35,408 nucleotides of DNA, from assembly GCF_000231445.1 (NCBI RefSeq), contig NZ_AGFR01000018.1, positions 1-35,408 of the forward strand, read 5' to 3'. Positions 1 through 6,856 of this stretch are shown here, piece by piece (position 1 is the stretch's first letter; the number at the start of each line of letters is the position of its first letter). The translations under genes were made by a program, and so were the position numbers. A model generated the notes under the pieces. The model was not told the origin of the DNA, searched no databases, and saw only the letters and a program-made list of their open reading frames with translations. This stretch comes from Commensalibacter intestini A911 (GTDB lineage: Bacteria > Pseudomonadota > Alphaproteobacteria > Acetobacterales > Acetobacteraceae).

Positions 1-106
1 AGAAAATATTAAAAGTGAGAAGATTAAATTTATTCCCGCACATGTTTATGAAAATCTTAAAGAACTTTATGTAGAATTTAAAAACAAAAGCCAGGGGGCA
101 TCATGA
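1..106 (+). CDS. 3' end of an upstream early gene, product unknown (partial)
   Basis: The frame starting at base 2 is open to a TGA at 104-106 and gives a 34-residue C-terminal tail, mixed charged and hydrophobic, ending NKSQGAS. The stop overlaps the ATG of the next gene (ATGA at 103-106), the same coupling used throughout this operon, which supports a real gene running in from outside the window. Too little is present to name it; a position just before GapR and a RuvC-like resolvase fits a recombination or replication protein, but that is only inferred from context. Confidence 0.55.
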   Translation, partial: ENIKSEKIKFIPAHVYENLKELYVEFKNKSQGAS

Positions 107-351
107 GTGAAGCAGAAGTCGGTGGGATCGCAGCAGATCGTCTACGAAGCATTATTGATCGGATTGAACGATTAGAAGAAGAGCGCAAAGGATTGGCTAA
201 TGATATTAAAGACATCTATGCCGAGGCTAAATCAGCAGGATTTGATGTGCCTGTTGTGCGCCGTATCATCGCAGCACGTAAAAAAGACCCGTCAGAAGTA
301 GAGGAACAAGAAGAAATTTTTGATCTTTATCGTCATGCGTTGGGAATGTAA
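103..351 (+). CDS. GapR-like DUF2312 DNA-binding protein
   Basis: 82 residues, matching the usual 80-90 residue length of DUF2312. The pattern AADRLRSIIDRIERLEEE near residues 10-28 and the IYAEAKSAGFDVPVVRRII stretch near 38-56 are the family signature. In Caulobacter, GapR is a nucleoid-associated protein that binds overtwisted AT-rich DNA ahead of replication and helps topoisomerases. A phage copy may act on phage DNA during replication or compete with the host protein; that role is inferred. An AGGGGG ribosome site sits 4 bases before the ATG. The family is essentially alphaproteobacterial, which is the best single clue to the host. Confidence 0.85.
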   Translation: MSEAEVGGIAADRLRSIIDRIERLEEERKGLANDIKDIYAEAKSAGFDVPVVRRIIAARKKDPSEVEEQEEIFDLYRHALGM

Positions 352-354
352 TTG

Positions 355-906
355 ATGACCATTTTAGCAATTGATCCAGGATTAAATACAGGGATTGCTT
401 TAAGTAATGGTTTTACTCATACCATGCGATTTTCAACGAAAGATGATATTGCAGCCAGCGTATGCAGATTAGGTCATTACTTAAAAGATTTATCCGAGAA
501 ATATAATGTTGAAAAAATTATTGTTGAACGTCCGTTTTTCCCACCTCGTTGCAAAGGTGCTGTCATTGATTTAACCAACGCTTTGATTTTTGAAACGCAC
601 CGCCAAGGATACACGAAGCAGATAAAGCGTAAAGAATATAACTCTATGACAGTTCGGAAAGAATTACTTGGAAAGGGCCGCAGATCAAAAGGTCAAAGTG
701 TGAAAGAATTCGATGCCGAGATTAAGTTTAACGTGTGTCAACGTGGCTTTAATCCAGCCAATGAACACGAAGCAGATGCCGCGGCTTTAATCTGTGCATA
801 TCATAAAATTAATCATTGTGAGGGTCTAAGTTTGACGACCGATGCCCCTCACAATGGCACAAAATTAGAAAAGAAGTGCAAAAATGAACGTAATAGAAAA
901 TTTTGA
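355..906 (+). CDS. RuvC-like Holliday junction resolvase
   Basis: 183 residues with the RNase H-like fold signature of RuvC: ILAIDPGLNTGIA at the N-terminus (first catalytic Asp), IIVERPF in the middle (catalytic Glu) and EHEADAAAL near residue 145 (acidic pair). Expected role is cutting branched DNA made during phage replication or recombination, ahead of packaging. A TTG directly upstream could extend it by one residue, but the ATG at 355 is the natural start. The C-terminal 40 residues after the last motif are polar and look disordered. Follows GapR by three bases and overlaps the next gene by 23 bases. Confidence 0.8.
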   Translation: MTILAIDPGLNTGIALSNGFTHTMRFSTKDDIAASVCRLGHYLKDLSEKYNVEKIIVERPFFPPRCKGAVIDLTNALIFETHRQGYTKQIKRKEYNSMTVRKELLGKGRRSKGQSVKEFDAEIKFNVCQRGFNPANEHEADAAALICAYHKINHCEGLSLTTDAPHNGTKLEKKCKNERNRKF

Positions 907-1243
907 ACTTGTAAATGAACCAACTATCGATTGGGCGGATTATGAAGAAAATGATCCTAAGGTTCAAGGATTAACAGATATTGGTAAAAACGTCTTATCA
1001 GCTTTGATTATACTGATGTATCAAAATAAACAACATTTTGGAACTTTACCATCTCTTAATCATTGTGACGTAAGATCTCTCTCTTTTTGTGAATATTTAA
1101 GAGGTGCTGATATTACACGGGCTTTCAACAAATTACTAAAAAATAAAATAGTAGTCGCTGTTGATGACGGGTCTGAACAATTCTTTACGGTCCCTAGATT
1201 CTTTCGGATGGTTACATCCACTCCAATGGGGAGTATGCAGTAA
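884..1243 (+). CDS. Hypothetical early protein
   Basis: 119 residues, acidic N-terminus (residues 1-30, with DWADYEENDP), then a helical region ending in a short strand-like segment (VVAVDDGSEQFFTVPRFF) that resembles the wing of a winged-helix protein. No family recognised. It overlaps the resolvase by 23 bases and its stop overlaps the next start (TAATG), so it is translated as part of the early operon. The layout, two small proteins before a replication initiator, suggests an accessory replication or transcription role, but nothing in the sequence proves it. Confidence 0.6.
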   Translation: MNVIENFELVNEPTIDWADYEENDPKVQGLTDIGKNVLSALIILMYQNKQHFGTLPSLNHCDVRSLSFCEYLRGADITRAFNKLLKNKIVVAVDDGSEQFFTVPRFFRMVTSTPMGSMQ

Positions 1244-1563
1244 TGGCTTTTAAAAAAGAATTATCACCAGAGGCAAAACAACTCTTTTATTATCTAAAAG
1301 GAGTATTAGTTGGCTTTTACCCTATTGAGGAACCGTTCAAAGATCACGGCGAATTAGTCTTTGATATAGGCATATTAAATGATTGCTTCGAGCAACAAAA
1401 AAGTATTCCTGCCGAAGATATAGTGGGCCCATTTACAGAGTTGTCATCAGTTTATCAAATTTCTTTGCATCCGAATGATACTATTTCAATTGGCTATTCC
1501 ATTACCACCAAAGAAGAGAATGGCAAATATTCTTTTGCAATTAAAAAAAGGGAGGGTGTGTAA
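1243..1563 (+). CDS. Hypothetical early protein
   Basis: 106 residues, mildly acidic in the middle and basic at the end (IKKREGV). No signal peptide, membrane segment or known motif. The start overlaps the previous stop (TAATG at 1241-1245) and its own stop overlaps the next start in the same way, so translation is coupled across three genes. The alternation of hydrophobic residues in LVFDIGIL and TISIGYSITT suggests a small beta-rich fold. Function unknown. Confidence 0.6.
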   Translation: MAFKKELSPEAKQLFYYLKGVLVGFYPIEEPFKDHGELVFDIGILNDCFEQQKSIPAEDIVGPFTELSSVYQISLHPNDTISIGYSITTKEENGKYSFAIKKREGV

Positions 1564-2474
1564 TGTCAAAACTTCCTGATAATCATAGCTGGGTAAAATT
1601 TAAGCATAAAGAATGGTTGACTTATGGGGCGTTCCAAAAGTTGACCAGGACCGTTCGTTGCTATTGGGTCGATTTATTTTCATTGTCATATTCTTGTGAT
1701 AAAATTGGTCATTTACAAATCAATGGTAAGCCTCTTACAAATCAAGAAATAGCCAAAAGTATTTCTTCTTCTAAACGTGAATTTGAAAGCGCATTAAAGA
1801 AGCTTATAGAGGTTGGATTATGTAAAATATCCTCTAATGGAACTATCATTATTCCGCAAGTTTTAGAGCTTTATGATGAAAATAATTTGCGAAAAAGTAG
1901 TAATAACGCTGCGAAATCCTTGCGAAATCCTTGCGAAATTACAAGAGGGAATGGTGGAAATCAGCCAAAAACAACTACACAAGAAAAAGAAGAAGATAAA
2001 GATATAAGAGAAGATAAGAAAGAAAAAAGTGTAAAAAAAGAAAATCAGGATTTGATTGATGGTCAAAGGGATGTTTCCCCTAACGGGTCAACCAAAAAAG
2101 GATCACGTCTTCCTGATGATTGGATGCCTACCGAAAATGATATCGCCTATGCACAAAACTTAAATCTCGATCCTGAAAAGATTGCAGAAGATTTTTGCGA
2201 CTGGTGGCACGCAAAGGCTGGGGCTGGTGCAAGAAAGACTGACTGGTCGCTAACTTGGAAAACTTGGTGCAGACGTGAAAACGAGAAAAACCAAGAAAAA
2301 CAACAACGCTTCAATGCCTACAATCAACCACGCAAAAGCAATCTTGAGCGTATTGGTGAAAAAATCGATAGAGCGGCAGAGCATTACGGGGTTGACGATT
2401 GGTTTGAAAATGGCGTGCCTCAAGACTTATCCACAAAACCAAAATTACAACTTGTCGGAGGTTCAAAATGGTAA
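1563..2474 (+). CDS. Replication initiator, lambda O-like (winged helix + helicase-loading C-terminus)
   Basis: 303 residues in three parts. Residues 1-115 form a winged-helix-like region (LTNQEIAKSISSSKREFESALKKL, then CKISSNGTIIIPQVLE as the wing). Residues 115-180 are a highly charged Lys/Glu linker. Residues 180-240 carry the typical phage replication C-terminal motif, GSRLPDDWMPTENDIAYA followed by DWWHAKAGAGARKTDW and TWKTWCRR. This matches initiators that bind origin repeats and recruit the helicase machinery. The linker-coding DNA contains 11-bp direct repeats and an AT-rich purine tract, the same arrangement as lambda ori inside gene O. Starts at a TAATG overlap. Family-level call; exact partners unknown. 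Confidence 0.75.
   Translation: MSKLPDNHSWVKFKHKEWLTYGAFQKLTRTVRCYWVDLFSLSYSCDKIGHLQINGKPLTNQEIAKSISSSKREFESALKKLIEVGLCKISSNGTIIIPQVLELYDENNLRKSSNNAAKSLRNPCEITRGNGGNQPKTTTQEKEEDKDIREDKKEKSVKKENQDLIDGQRDVSPNGSTKKGSRLPDDWMPTENDIAYAQNLNLDPEKIAEDFCDWWHAKAGAGARKTDWSLTWKTWCRRENEKNQEKQQRFNAYNQPRKSNLERIGEKIDRAAEHYGVDDWFENGVPQDLSTKPKLQLVGGSKW
1888..1942 (+). repeat. 11-bp iterons, probable replication origin inside the O-like gene
   Basis: TGCGAAATCCT occurs at 1910-1920 and 1921-1931, followed immediately by TGCGAAATTAC at 1932-1942. A related TGCGAAAAAGT lies at 1888-1898, exactly 22 bases before the first copy, so all four are on an 11-bp grid. Eleven is not a multiple of three, so the copies are read in different frames, which argues that selection is on DNA rather than protein. 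They precede an AT-rich purine tract, as in lambdoid origins. No binding experiment is known to me for this sequence. Confidence 0.65.
1966..2045 (+). other. Purine-rich AT-rich tract, candidate DNA unwinding element
   Basis: About 80 bases with very few pyrimidines on the + strand, dominated by AAGAA, AGATAA and AAAAAAG runs, lying just after the iterons. In lambda, an AT-rich region directly after the O-binding iterons is where the duplex opens. Here it encodes the Lys/Glu linker of the initiator. Role inferred from position and composition. Confidence 0.45.
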
Positions 2475-3232
2475 ATCTTGTTGTATCTCCAGAACAAATT
2501 AATGATCGAAAATTTCAAGCTCATATTTTGAAATGGCTAAAGGCAGTGGCTAATCTTACTAAAAAAAGTGACGCGACCGTCAATGAAAATTGGCTTTCAG
2601 ATATTGGTCAAGCATTACTAGAAAATCTACCATCTTGGGTTTTTTCAAGGCAATCCTGCAACTTCGTAGCTTCAAAGCATACGTTCTTCCCTTCGTTTAA
2701 AGAAATGATGGAAGACCTAAAGGATTGGGCAGATTTAGAAGATAGAAGAAAAACTGAATTAAAAATAGAGCATCAAGAAGCAATCAAAAATGCAGCAGAC
2801 TTTCCACAGCCTGTGAGAAATTGGGTCGCTTCTTATGTCAAACATTCTGGTTCTAATTGGAAATATGATGATGCACAATCTCCAAACCTTCAAGAGCAAG
2901 AAGCGCGTGACAAGAGATTCCAAAAACTTATGAAAGCTCAATGTCCAGAAGCATATGAATATTTATTCCCTAGAGAAGCAAAAGAAAATATTCATACTTT
3001 TGAAGAACGAATTGCACAACAAAAAATAGAATGGGCAGATGAAAAATCAATTTCAAAAACTATAGAAGAAATCAAAAATTTACCAAGTTTATTGCTGCAA
3101 GGTGAAAATATAAAATTTTTAAAAACAGGCGTGTCTAAATATGCCCCACATTTGATTGATTGGGTTGATCAGGAATTTCCAACACCATACGCACCTCAAA
3201 AAGAAGAAAAAAAACAAGGATTTTTCGCATGA
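2468..3232 (+). CDS. Hypothetical protein, possible replication partner (lambda P position)
   Basis: 254 residues, mostly charged and helical, without Walker motifs or membrane segments. It overlaps the initiator by seven bases (ATGGTAA) and has its own strong GGAGG site at 2457-2463. Lambda P, the helicase loader, sits right after O and is of similar size (233 residues), and the general look (helical N-terminus, central charged region, SWVFSRQSCNFVASKHTFFP near residue 55) would allow a similar job. I do not see diagnostic P motifs, so this is a positional guess only. The C-terminus ends in a Lys-rich tail (KEEKKQGFFA). Confidence 0.55.
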   Translation: MVNLVVSPEQINDRKFQAHILKWLKAVANLTKKSDATVNENWLSDIGQALLENLPSWVFSRQSCNFVASKHTFFPSFKEMMEDLKDWADLEDRRKTELKIEHQEAIKNAADFPQPVRNWVASYVKHSGSNWKYDDAQSPNLQEQEARDKRFQKLMKAQCPEAYEYLFPREAKENIHTFEERIAQQKIEWADEKSISKTIEEIKNLPSLLLQGENIKFLKTGVSKYAPHLIDWVDQEFPTPYAPQKEEKKQGFFA

Positions 3233-4140
3233 TTTATTACAACGAAAATAATAAATTCGCTGCGAACTGGTTAGAAAAGTTGATGCAAGAACAACTGATC
3301 CCTCAAGGGATAGTTGATAGGCGTTCTATTACAGAAATAAAACCAGATGATTTAAAACAATATAAACAATGCCATTTCTTTGCAGGAATTGGTGGATGGT
3401 CATATGCACTTGAATTAGCAAAGTGGGAGGAAGACCGTCCTGTTTGGACAGGATCATGTCCATGTCAACCATTTAGTGCCGCAGGAAATAAAAAAGGATT
3501 TAATGATGAGCGAGATTTATGGCCAGTATGGTTTAAGCTTATCAAAGAGTGCAAGCCTACAACAGTCTTTGGAGAACAGGTTGAACCGGCTATTAAGCAC
3601 GGATGGCTCGATCGTCTTTCGAATGACTTGGAAGCGGAAGACTACGCCATTGGGGCGGCAGTATTGCCAGCTTGTAGTGTCGGCACCCCGCATCAAAGAA
3701 AGCGTTTATGGTGGGTGGCAAACTCCAACAGCGACCAATGCGGGAGTGAGAACAGAAAAAGCGCTGCAATCGAGGAGAGAGAAGAGAGCTGCGACAGGGA
3801 GGACTTCGGAGAGTTATGGGACATTGGAGGAGCAAGCAGTGCGTTTAGCATCATGGCCGACGCCGACATCGAGAGATTACAAGGGGTCGTGTTCGACGGT
3901 CATAAGAAAGGACGGGTTGTCCCGTCTATCTCAACTCGATTACGCAGTAGAACAGGGTTTTGGTCAGATGCTCAATACATCAAATGCACTGATGGGAAGT
4001 ATAGGCCGATTGAACCCTCAATTCGTTTGTTGGTTAATGGGTTTCCCTCAAGAATGGGTCTCTTGCGTGGTTTTGGAAACGCTATAGTTCCACAAATGGC
4101 TGCTGTTTTTATTAAATCATTTATGGGAATTTCAGTATGA
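3229..4140 (+). CDS. dcm-like: DNA cytosine-5 methyltransferase
   Basis: 303 residues with the ordered C5-methyltransferase motifs: motif I FAGIGG at 51-56 (AdoMet binding), motif IV SCPCQPFSAAG with catalytic Cys79, FGEQVE as motif VI, HQRKRLWWVA as motif VIII, and near the C-terminus LVNGFPSRM plus GFGNAIVPQMAA as motifs IX-X. It methylates a cytosine in a short DNA site, probably to protect phage DNA from host restriction; the site cannot be read from sequence. No cognate endonuclease lies nearby, so it is an orphan. The start overlaps the previous stop (ATGA). The region between motifs VIII and IX, which normally reads the target, is polar and is overprinted by a second gene in the +2 frame (3503-4087). 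Confidence 0.9.
   Translation: MIYYNENNKFAANWLEKLMQEQLIPQGIVDRRSITEIKPDDLKQYKQCHFFAGIGGWSYALELAKWEEDRPVWTGSCPCQPFSAAGNKKGFNDERDLWPVWFKLIKECKPTTVFGEQVEPAIKHGWLDRLSNDLEAEDYAIGAAVLPACSVGTPHQRKRLWWVANSNSDQCGSENRKSAAIEEREESCDREDFGELWDIGGASSAFSIMADADIERLQGVVFDGHKKGRVVPSISTRLRSRTGFWSDAQYIKCTDGKYRPIEPSIRLLVNGFPSRMGLLRGFGNAIVPQMAAVFIKSFMGISV
3503..4087 (+). CDS. Overprinted gene inside the methyltransferase (WPTPT/LNPxFxxWLMGFP protein)
   Basis: 194-residue frame lying wholly inside the methyltransferase gene, shifted by one base. An AAGGA site 4 bases upstream of the double ATG at 3503 supports translation (a GTG at 3476 is also possible). The product has SLENRLNRLLS, VFRMTWKRKTTPLGRQ, two WxTPT motifs (GGWQTPTATN and SWPTPTSRDYKGS) and LNPQFVCWLMGFPQEW at the end. 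I recall these same motifs from a widespread phage protein family, often labelled as methyltransferase or hypothetical, that is encoded in the same relation to phage Dcm genes. Such motif conservation would not arise by chance in an antisense or shifted shadow. Function unknown. Confidence 0.7.
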   Translation: MMSEIYGQYGLSLSKSASLQQSLENRLNRLLSTDGSIVFRMTWKRKTTPLGRQYCQLVVSAPRIKESVYGGWQTPTATNAGVRTEKALQSRREKRAATGRTSESYGTLEEQAVRLASWPTPTSRDYKGSCSTVIRKDGLSRLSQLDYAVEQGFGQMLNTSNALMGSIGRLNPQFVCWLMGFPQEWVSCVVLETL

Positions 4141-4460
4141 CCCACAACATCCTGAAAAAAATTCGCAATACACTTTGGACAGTAGGTTCCGTGTGTTTTA
4201 TTCTTACCTATGTCTCATCAACGATACATGGTTCTCAAATGGACTACATTCGGACAGACGCAAGAACTAAACTTTCACAGGCTTACTCATACCAGAAAAC
4301 ACAAGCCATGCGAGCCGATGCAGACAGCTATGCAATCCTACAACGTGCATTCGCCACCGCCGAAGCAAATCGCATCATCTATCAATCAACTCAACCCATC
4401 AAACCATACATCAGTCAAGTCATCGTCAATCACTTCACGCCATACGCACAGGGGTTCTAA
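4137..4460 (+). CDS. Small protein with one N-terminal membrane segment
   Basis: 107 residues. Residues 12-31 (TLWTVGSVCFILTYVSST) form one hydrophobic segment after a basic start (KKIRN), so it is a signal anchor with the rest of the chain probably outside the membrane, or a signal peptide. The remainder is polar and helical, rich in Ala, Arg and Gln. The start overlaps the methyltransferase stop (ATGA). No family recognised. A membrane role in host takeover or superinfection effects is possible but unsupported beyond topology. Confidence 0.55.
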   Translation: MTHNILKKIRNTLWTVGSVCFILTYVSSTIHGSQMDYIRTDARTKLSQAYSYQKTQAMRADADSYAILQRAFATAEANRIIYQSTQPIKPYISQVIVNHFTPYAQGF

Positions 4461-4464
4461 GAAA

Positions 4465-5175
4465 ATGAAGCAACAATTAATCATCGCACAAACATTCATC
4501 CGTCAAGATAGCGAAGGACGTTATTGTCTAAATGACTGTCATAAAGCTTCTGGAATGGATAGAAGTAAACAGCCCTCAAATTGGTTAAGACTAGATGCGA
4601 CCAAAGGATTAATCGCAGAAATCCGTCAGTCCTCAGATGTGAGGACTGCTCCACTATCAGCTGTAAATGGTGGAATTAATCCAGGGACATACGTTGTCAA
4701 AGAGCTTGTTTATGCATATGCAATGTGGATCAGTCCCGTTTTTCAACTTCAAGTAATCCGTGCCTATGATGCTCTTGTATCGCAGCCACAATTCCAAATT
4801 CCCCAAACGTTACCTGATGCTTTGAGGTTGGCAGCAGATCAAGCAGAGGAAATCAGTATTTTACAACCTAAAGCAGATGGTTACGATCTTTTAACTGATG
4901 CAAATGGCTCATTATGTTTAACTGATGCAGCGAAAAATCTAAAAATTAAACGGATCGATCTGATTAACTACTTAAATCGCTATGGATGGATTTATAAACG
5001 TAGAGCTGAGGATAATTGGAAAGGGTATCAAGATAAAATTGATCAAGGGTTGTTGTGGCACAAAGTAGATGAGCTGCCTAGAACTAATGGGGAAATAAAA
5101 ATTGTAACTCAAGTGCGTATCACCCCTAAAGGCCTTGCAAAACTTGCAACTATCTTTGCAGGAGAAGCAGCATGA
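4465..5175 (+). CDS. Phage antirepressor, KilA-N + KilAC domains
   Basis: 236 residues from the ATG at 4465; the open frame extends further upstream but that part overlaps the previous gene and is not protein-like. Residues 1-105 match KilA-N (RYCLNDCHKASGMDRSKQPSNWL, then GTYVVKELVYAYAMWIS and the FQLQVIRAYDAL tail). Residues 145-236 match the KilAC/ANT antirepressor C-terminus (LTDAAKNLKIKRIDLINYL, GWIYKR, VRITPKGLAKLATIF). Such proteins bind DNA or bind repressors to favour lytic growth. Sits inside the early operon and overlaps the next gene by four bases. Family call is firm; the partner repressor is not in the window. Confidence 0.85.
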   Translation: MKQQLIIAQTFIRQDSEGRYCLNDCHKASGMDRSKQPSNWLRLDATKGLIAEIRQSSDVRTAPLSAVNGGINPGTYVVKELVYAYAMWISPVFQLQVIRAYDALVSQPQFQIPQTLPDALRLAADQAEEISILQPKADGYDLLTDANGSLCLTDAAKNLKIKRIDLINYLNRYGWIYKRRAEDNWKGYQDKIDQGLLWHKVDELPRTNGEIKIVTQVRITPKGLAKLATIFAGEAA

Positions 5176-5477
5176 AACACGGAGCATCATACGCAATCGA
5201 AATCGAACAAGAGCAAGTCACACTTGAAACCATCAAAGACGCTTTGAACAAATACTCAAAATCAACTTGGGAAATTAACGACGAAAAATACAAAGAAAAA
5301 ACCGTGCTTGCAAATCCAGATAATCCGATCATCGTCTATTTCCAAACAGGAAACGGTTGCATCTTGATGGAGCATTACGATTACAAAACACATAAACTGA
5401 TCGATCTATTGCCAGAGTTTACCTCCGACGTAATCGCACAACTTATCAACATACAGCTTAAAAGAATGGGGGTTTAA
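5172..5477 (+). CDS. Hypothetical early protein
   Basis: 101 residues, no membrane segment, start overlapping the antirepressor stop (ATGA at 5172-5175). The N-terminal half is charged and helical, the central part (NPIIVYFQTGNGCILMEHYDY) looks beta-rich, and the end is helical. It lies four bases before SSB, so it is expressed with the replication genes. I do not recognise the family and assign no function. Confidence 0.55.
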   Translation: MKHGASYAIEIEQEQVTLETIKDALNKYSKSTWEINDEKYKEKTVLANPDNPIIVYFQTGNGCILMEHYDYKTHKLIDLLPEFTSDVIAQLINIQLKRMGV

Positions 5478-5480
5478 CCA

Positions 5481-5966
5481 ATGGCAGCAAGTGTAAACAA
5501 AGTAATACTGGTTGGTAATCTAGGACGTGATCCAGAGGTGAGAACAACAGATCAAGGCACAAAGATCGTTAATCTAACATTAGCGACGAGCGAAACTTGG
5601 AACGATAAACAAACAGGCGAGCGCAAAGAAAAAACAGAATGGCATCGTGTCGTAGTCTTCAACGAACGACTAGCAGACGTTGCAGAAAAGTATTTGCGTA
5701 AAGGTCGTAAAATCTTCGTAGAGGGTGTTTTGAAGACTAGGAAGTGGAATGATAGCCAAGGAGTAGAAAGATACGTCACAGAGGTAGTTCTCGACCGTTT
5801 TAGAGGTGAGTTAGTTTTACTGGACAGTCAGAATAGCGGTGAGGGGCAATCAGAACAGTCACAACCAACGACACGGCATCGGGCTAAAGACGCACCAAAG
5901 CAGCAAGGTGGGTGGGATAGTTCAATGCCTGGTAAAAACGATCTCGATGATGAAATTCCATTTTAG
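5481..5966 (+). CDS. ssb: Single-stranded DNA-binding protein
   Basis: 161 residues with a complete OB-fold: MAASVNKVILVGNLGRDPEVR at the start, KTEWHRVVVFNERLADVAEKY around residues 52-72 and GRKIFVEGVLKTRKW near 75-90. A flexible Gln/Ser-rich linker follows, and the protein ends in the canonical acidic tip DLDDEIPF that docks replication and repair partners. Coats single-stranded phage DNA during replication and recombination. A GGGGG-type ribosome site precedes the ATG. Length and layout are those of bacterial SSB. Confidence 0.95.
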   Translation: MAASVNKVILVGNLGRDPEVRTTDQGTKIVNLTLATSETWNDKQTGERKEKTEWHRVVVFNERLADVAEKYLRKGRKIFVEGVLKTRKWNDSQGVERYVTEVVLDRFRGELVLLDSQNSGEGQSEQSQPTTRHRAKDAPKQQGGWDSSMPGKNDLDDEIPF

Positions 5967-5979
5967 GAAAAAATAACCA

Positions 5980-6513
5980 ATGGCAAAACTAAAGCAAAAA
6001 CCAGTTATTCCTTCGATTGTTAAAGGAGTAGGATTAGTAGGGCCATACCTCAGGGGTGAGCTTCAAATTACAAAAGAACCAGACGAGGAAAATCCAAAGC
6101 AAAACGTTACAAGGTTGCGTAGAAAAAACTTTATCTCCGAACTGTTAAACCGAAAAATTATCACAGAGGAACAGTTTAGGAGAGGTAATCAATACGCTAT
6201 ATTGTGTGAAAAGGCATTAGGAGCAACACAGGATTTATATGCTAAAGTAAGCCTATTAAGTGTGTCTCGTAAACGTTGGGAGCATACTCAAGCTCAACAT
6301 GAAGCGTATGAAAAGTTATTTCAAATATGGGAAAGTCTGGGGAAATTCAATCTGAAAATTTTAAATATGGTTACTCTTGGGGATATGAACGCAAGCGAGA
6401 TTAGTAAGCTCATTCCTCGAGATAGGAGGGCCATCAGGGGTATGATTGAAATGGTTTTCGACTCATTAGAAAATATTTTTGATAAGTTAGAAAAAACCTC
6501 TTGTACGATGTGA
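5980..6513 (+). CDS. Hypothetical protein at the end of the early operon, helix-turn-helix-like C-terminus
   Basis: 177 residues, basic. Residues 1-20 are Lys/Pro-rich, 45-75 carry basic helices, and residues 128-160 (VTLGDMNASEISKLI then RRAIRGMIEMVFDSL) look like a helix-turn-helix. That and its position as last gene before the early/late junction would suit a transcription regulator, but I cannot name the family. It follows SSB by 13 bases, and the early operon seems to end just after it, with inverted repeats at 6511-6566 and a terminator at 6591-6623. Confidence 0.6.
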   Translation: MAKLKQKPVIPSIVKGVGLVGPYLRGELQITKEPDEENPKQNVTRLRRKNFISELLNRKIITEEQFRRGNQYAILCEKALGATQDLYAKVSLLSVSRKRWEHTQAQHEAYEKLFQIWESLGKFNLKILNMVTLGDMNASEISKLIPRDRRAIRGMIEMVFDSLENIFDKLEKTSCTM

Positions 6514-6566
6514 CATTTTATGATAACGTTATGTCATAATCAAATAATTACGTTTAGGTTATGACA
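6511..6566 (+). promoter_or_regulatory. Cluster of inverted repeats at the early/late junction
   Basis: Just after the last early gene there is a perfect 10-bp palindrome ATAACGTTAT (6523-6532), the pair TGACAT (6511-6516) and ATGTCA (6531-6536), and TGTCATAA (6532-6539) facing TTATGACA (6559-6566). The repeated TTATGACA-type half-sites look like operator sites for a dimeric regulator. No protein can be assigned. Confidence 0.4.
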
Positions 6567-6590
6567 CTTTGTTTGATACAGAAATTACAC

Positions 6591-6623
6591 AACGTCCCAT
6601 CCAAAAGATCGGGGCGTTTTTTA
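6591..6623 (+). terminator. Rho-independent terminator of the early operon
   Basis: AACGTCCC (6591-6598) pairs with GGGGCGTT (6611-6618), including one G-T wobble, around a 12-base loop, followed by a T run to 6622. It lies 78 bases after the last early gene. Confidence 0.7.
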
Positions 6624-6640
6624 TTGCCATAAGTAATCAC

Positions 6641-6769
6641 ATGAATAATCAAGCATTTCAAATCGGCGATGTCGTTACTCAAAGAAAAGTAAATGACTTT
6701 AAACCGTATTTATATCCAGATATGAGAGTAGTAGAGAAAATACCTCCCAATTACCTCTTGTGCGAATAG
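6641..6769 (+). CDS. 42-residue protein resembling the DUF2158 core
   Basis: Short protein MNNQAFQIGDVVTQRK... ending YLLCE. The IGDVV start, a PDMRVVE middle and a C-terminal strand with Cys resemble the small DUF2158 beta proteins (FKxGDVVxLKSGGPxM pattern), without the usual Trp near the end. The ATG at 6641 lies after the terminator hairpin; no strong ribosome site is visible, which lowers confidence. A TTG at 6569 in the same frame would run through the terminator and is less likely. Function unknown. Confidence 0.4.
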   Translation: MNNQAFQIGDVVTQRKVNDFKPYLYPDMRVVEKIPPNYLLCE

Positions 6770-6775
6770 TATAAT
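6770..6775 (+). promoter_or_regulatory. Candidate -10 box (TATAAT) upstream of the small terminase gene
   Basis: A perfect TATAAT lies immediately after the stop of the 42-residue gene and 81 bases before the small terminase start. No good -35 box is present at 16-18 bases, so this may need an activator or may be chance in AT-rich DNA. Confidence 0.3.
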
Positions 6776-6856
6776 AAAAAGTGGAATAAATGGGAAACAA
6801 CCACATTTAATTCAACCGAGTTAATTAAGAAATAATTTTAAGTAAGTGTATAAACA

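Noticed and set aside
1863-2066. Minus-strand frame under the initiator linker
   Set aside because: It is the complement of the purine tract, so it encodes almost only Phe, Leu and Ile; no ribosome site and no protein-like pattern.
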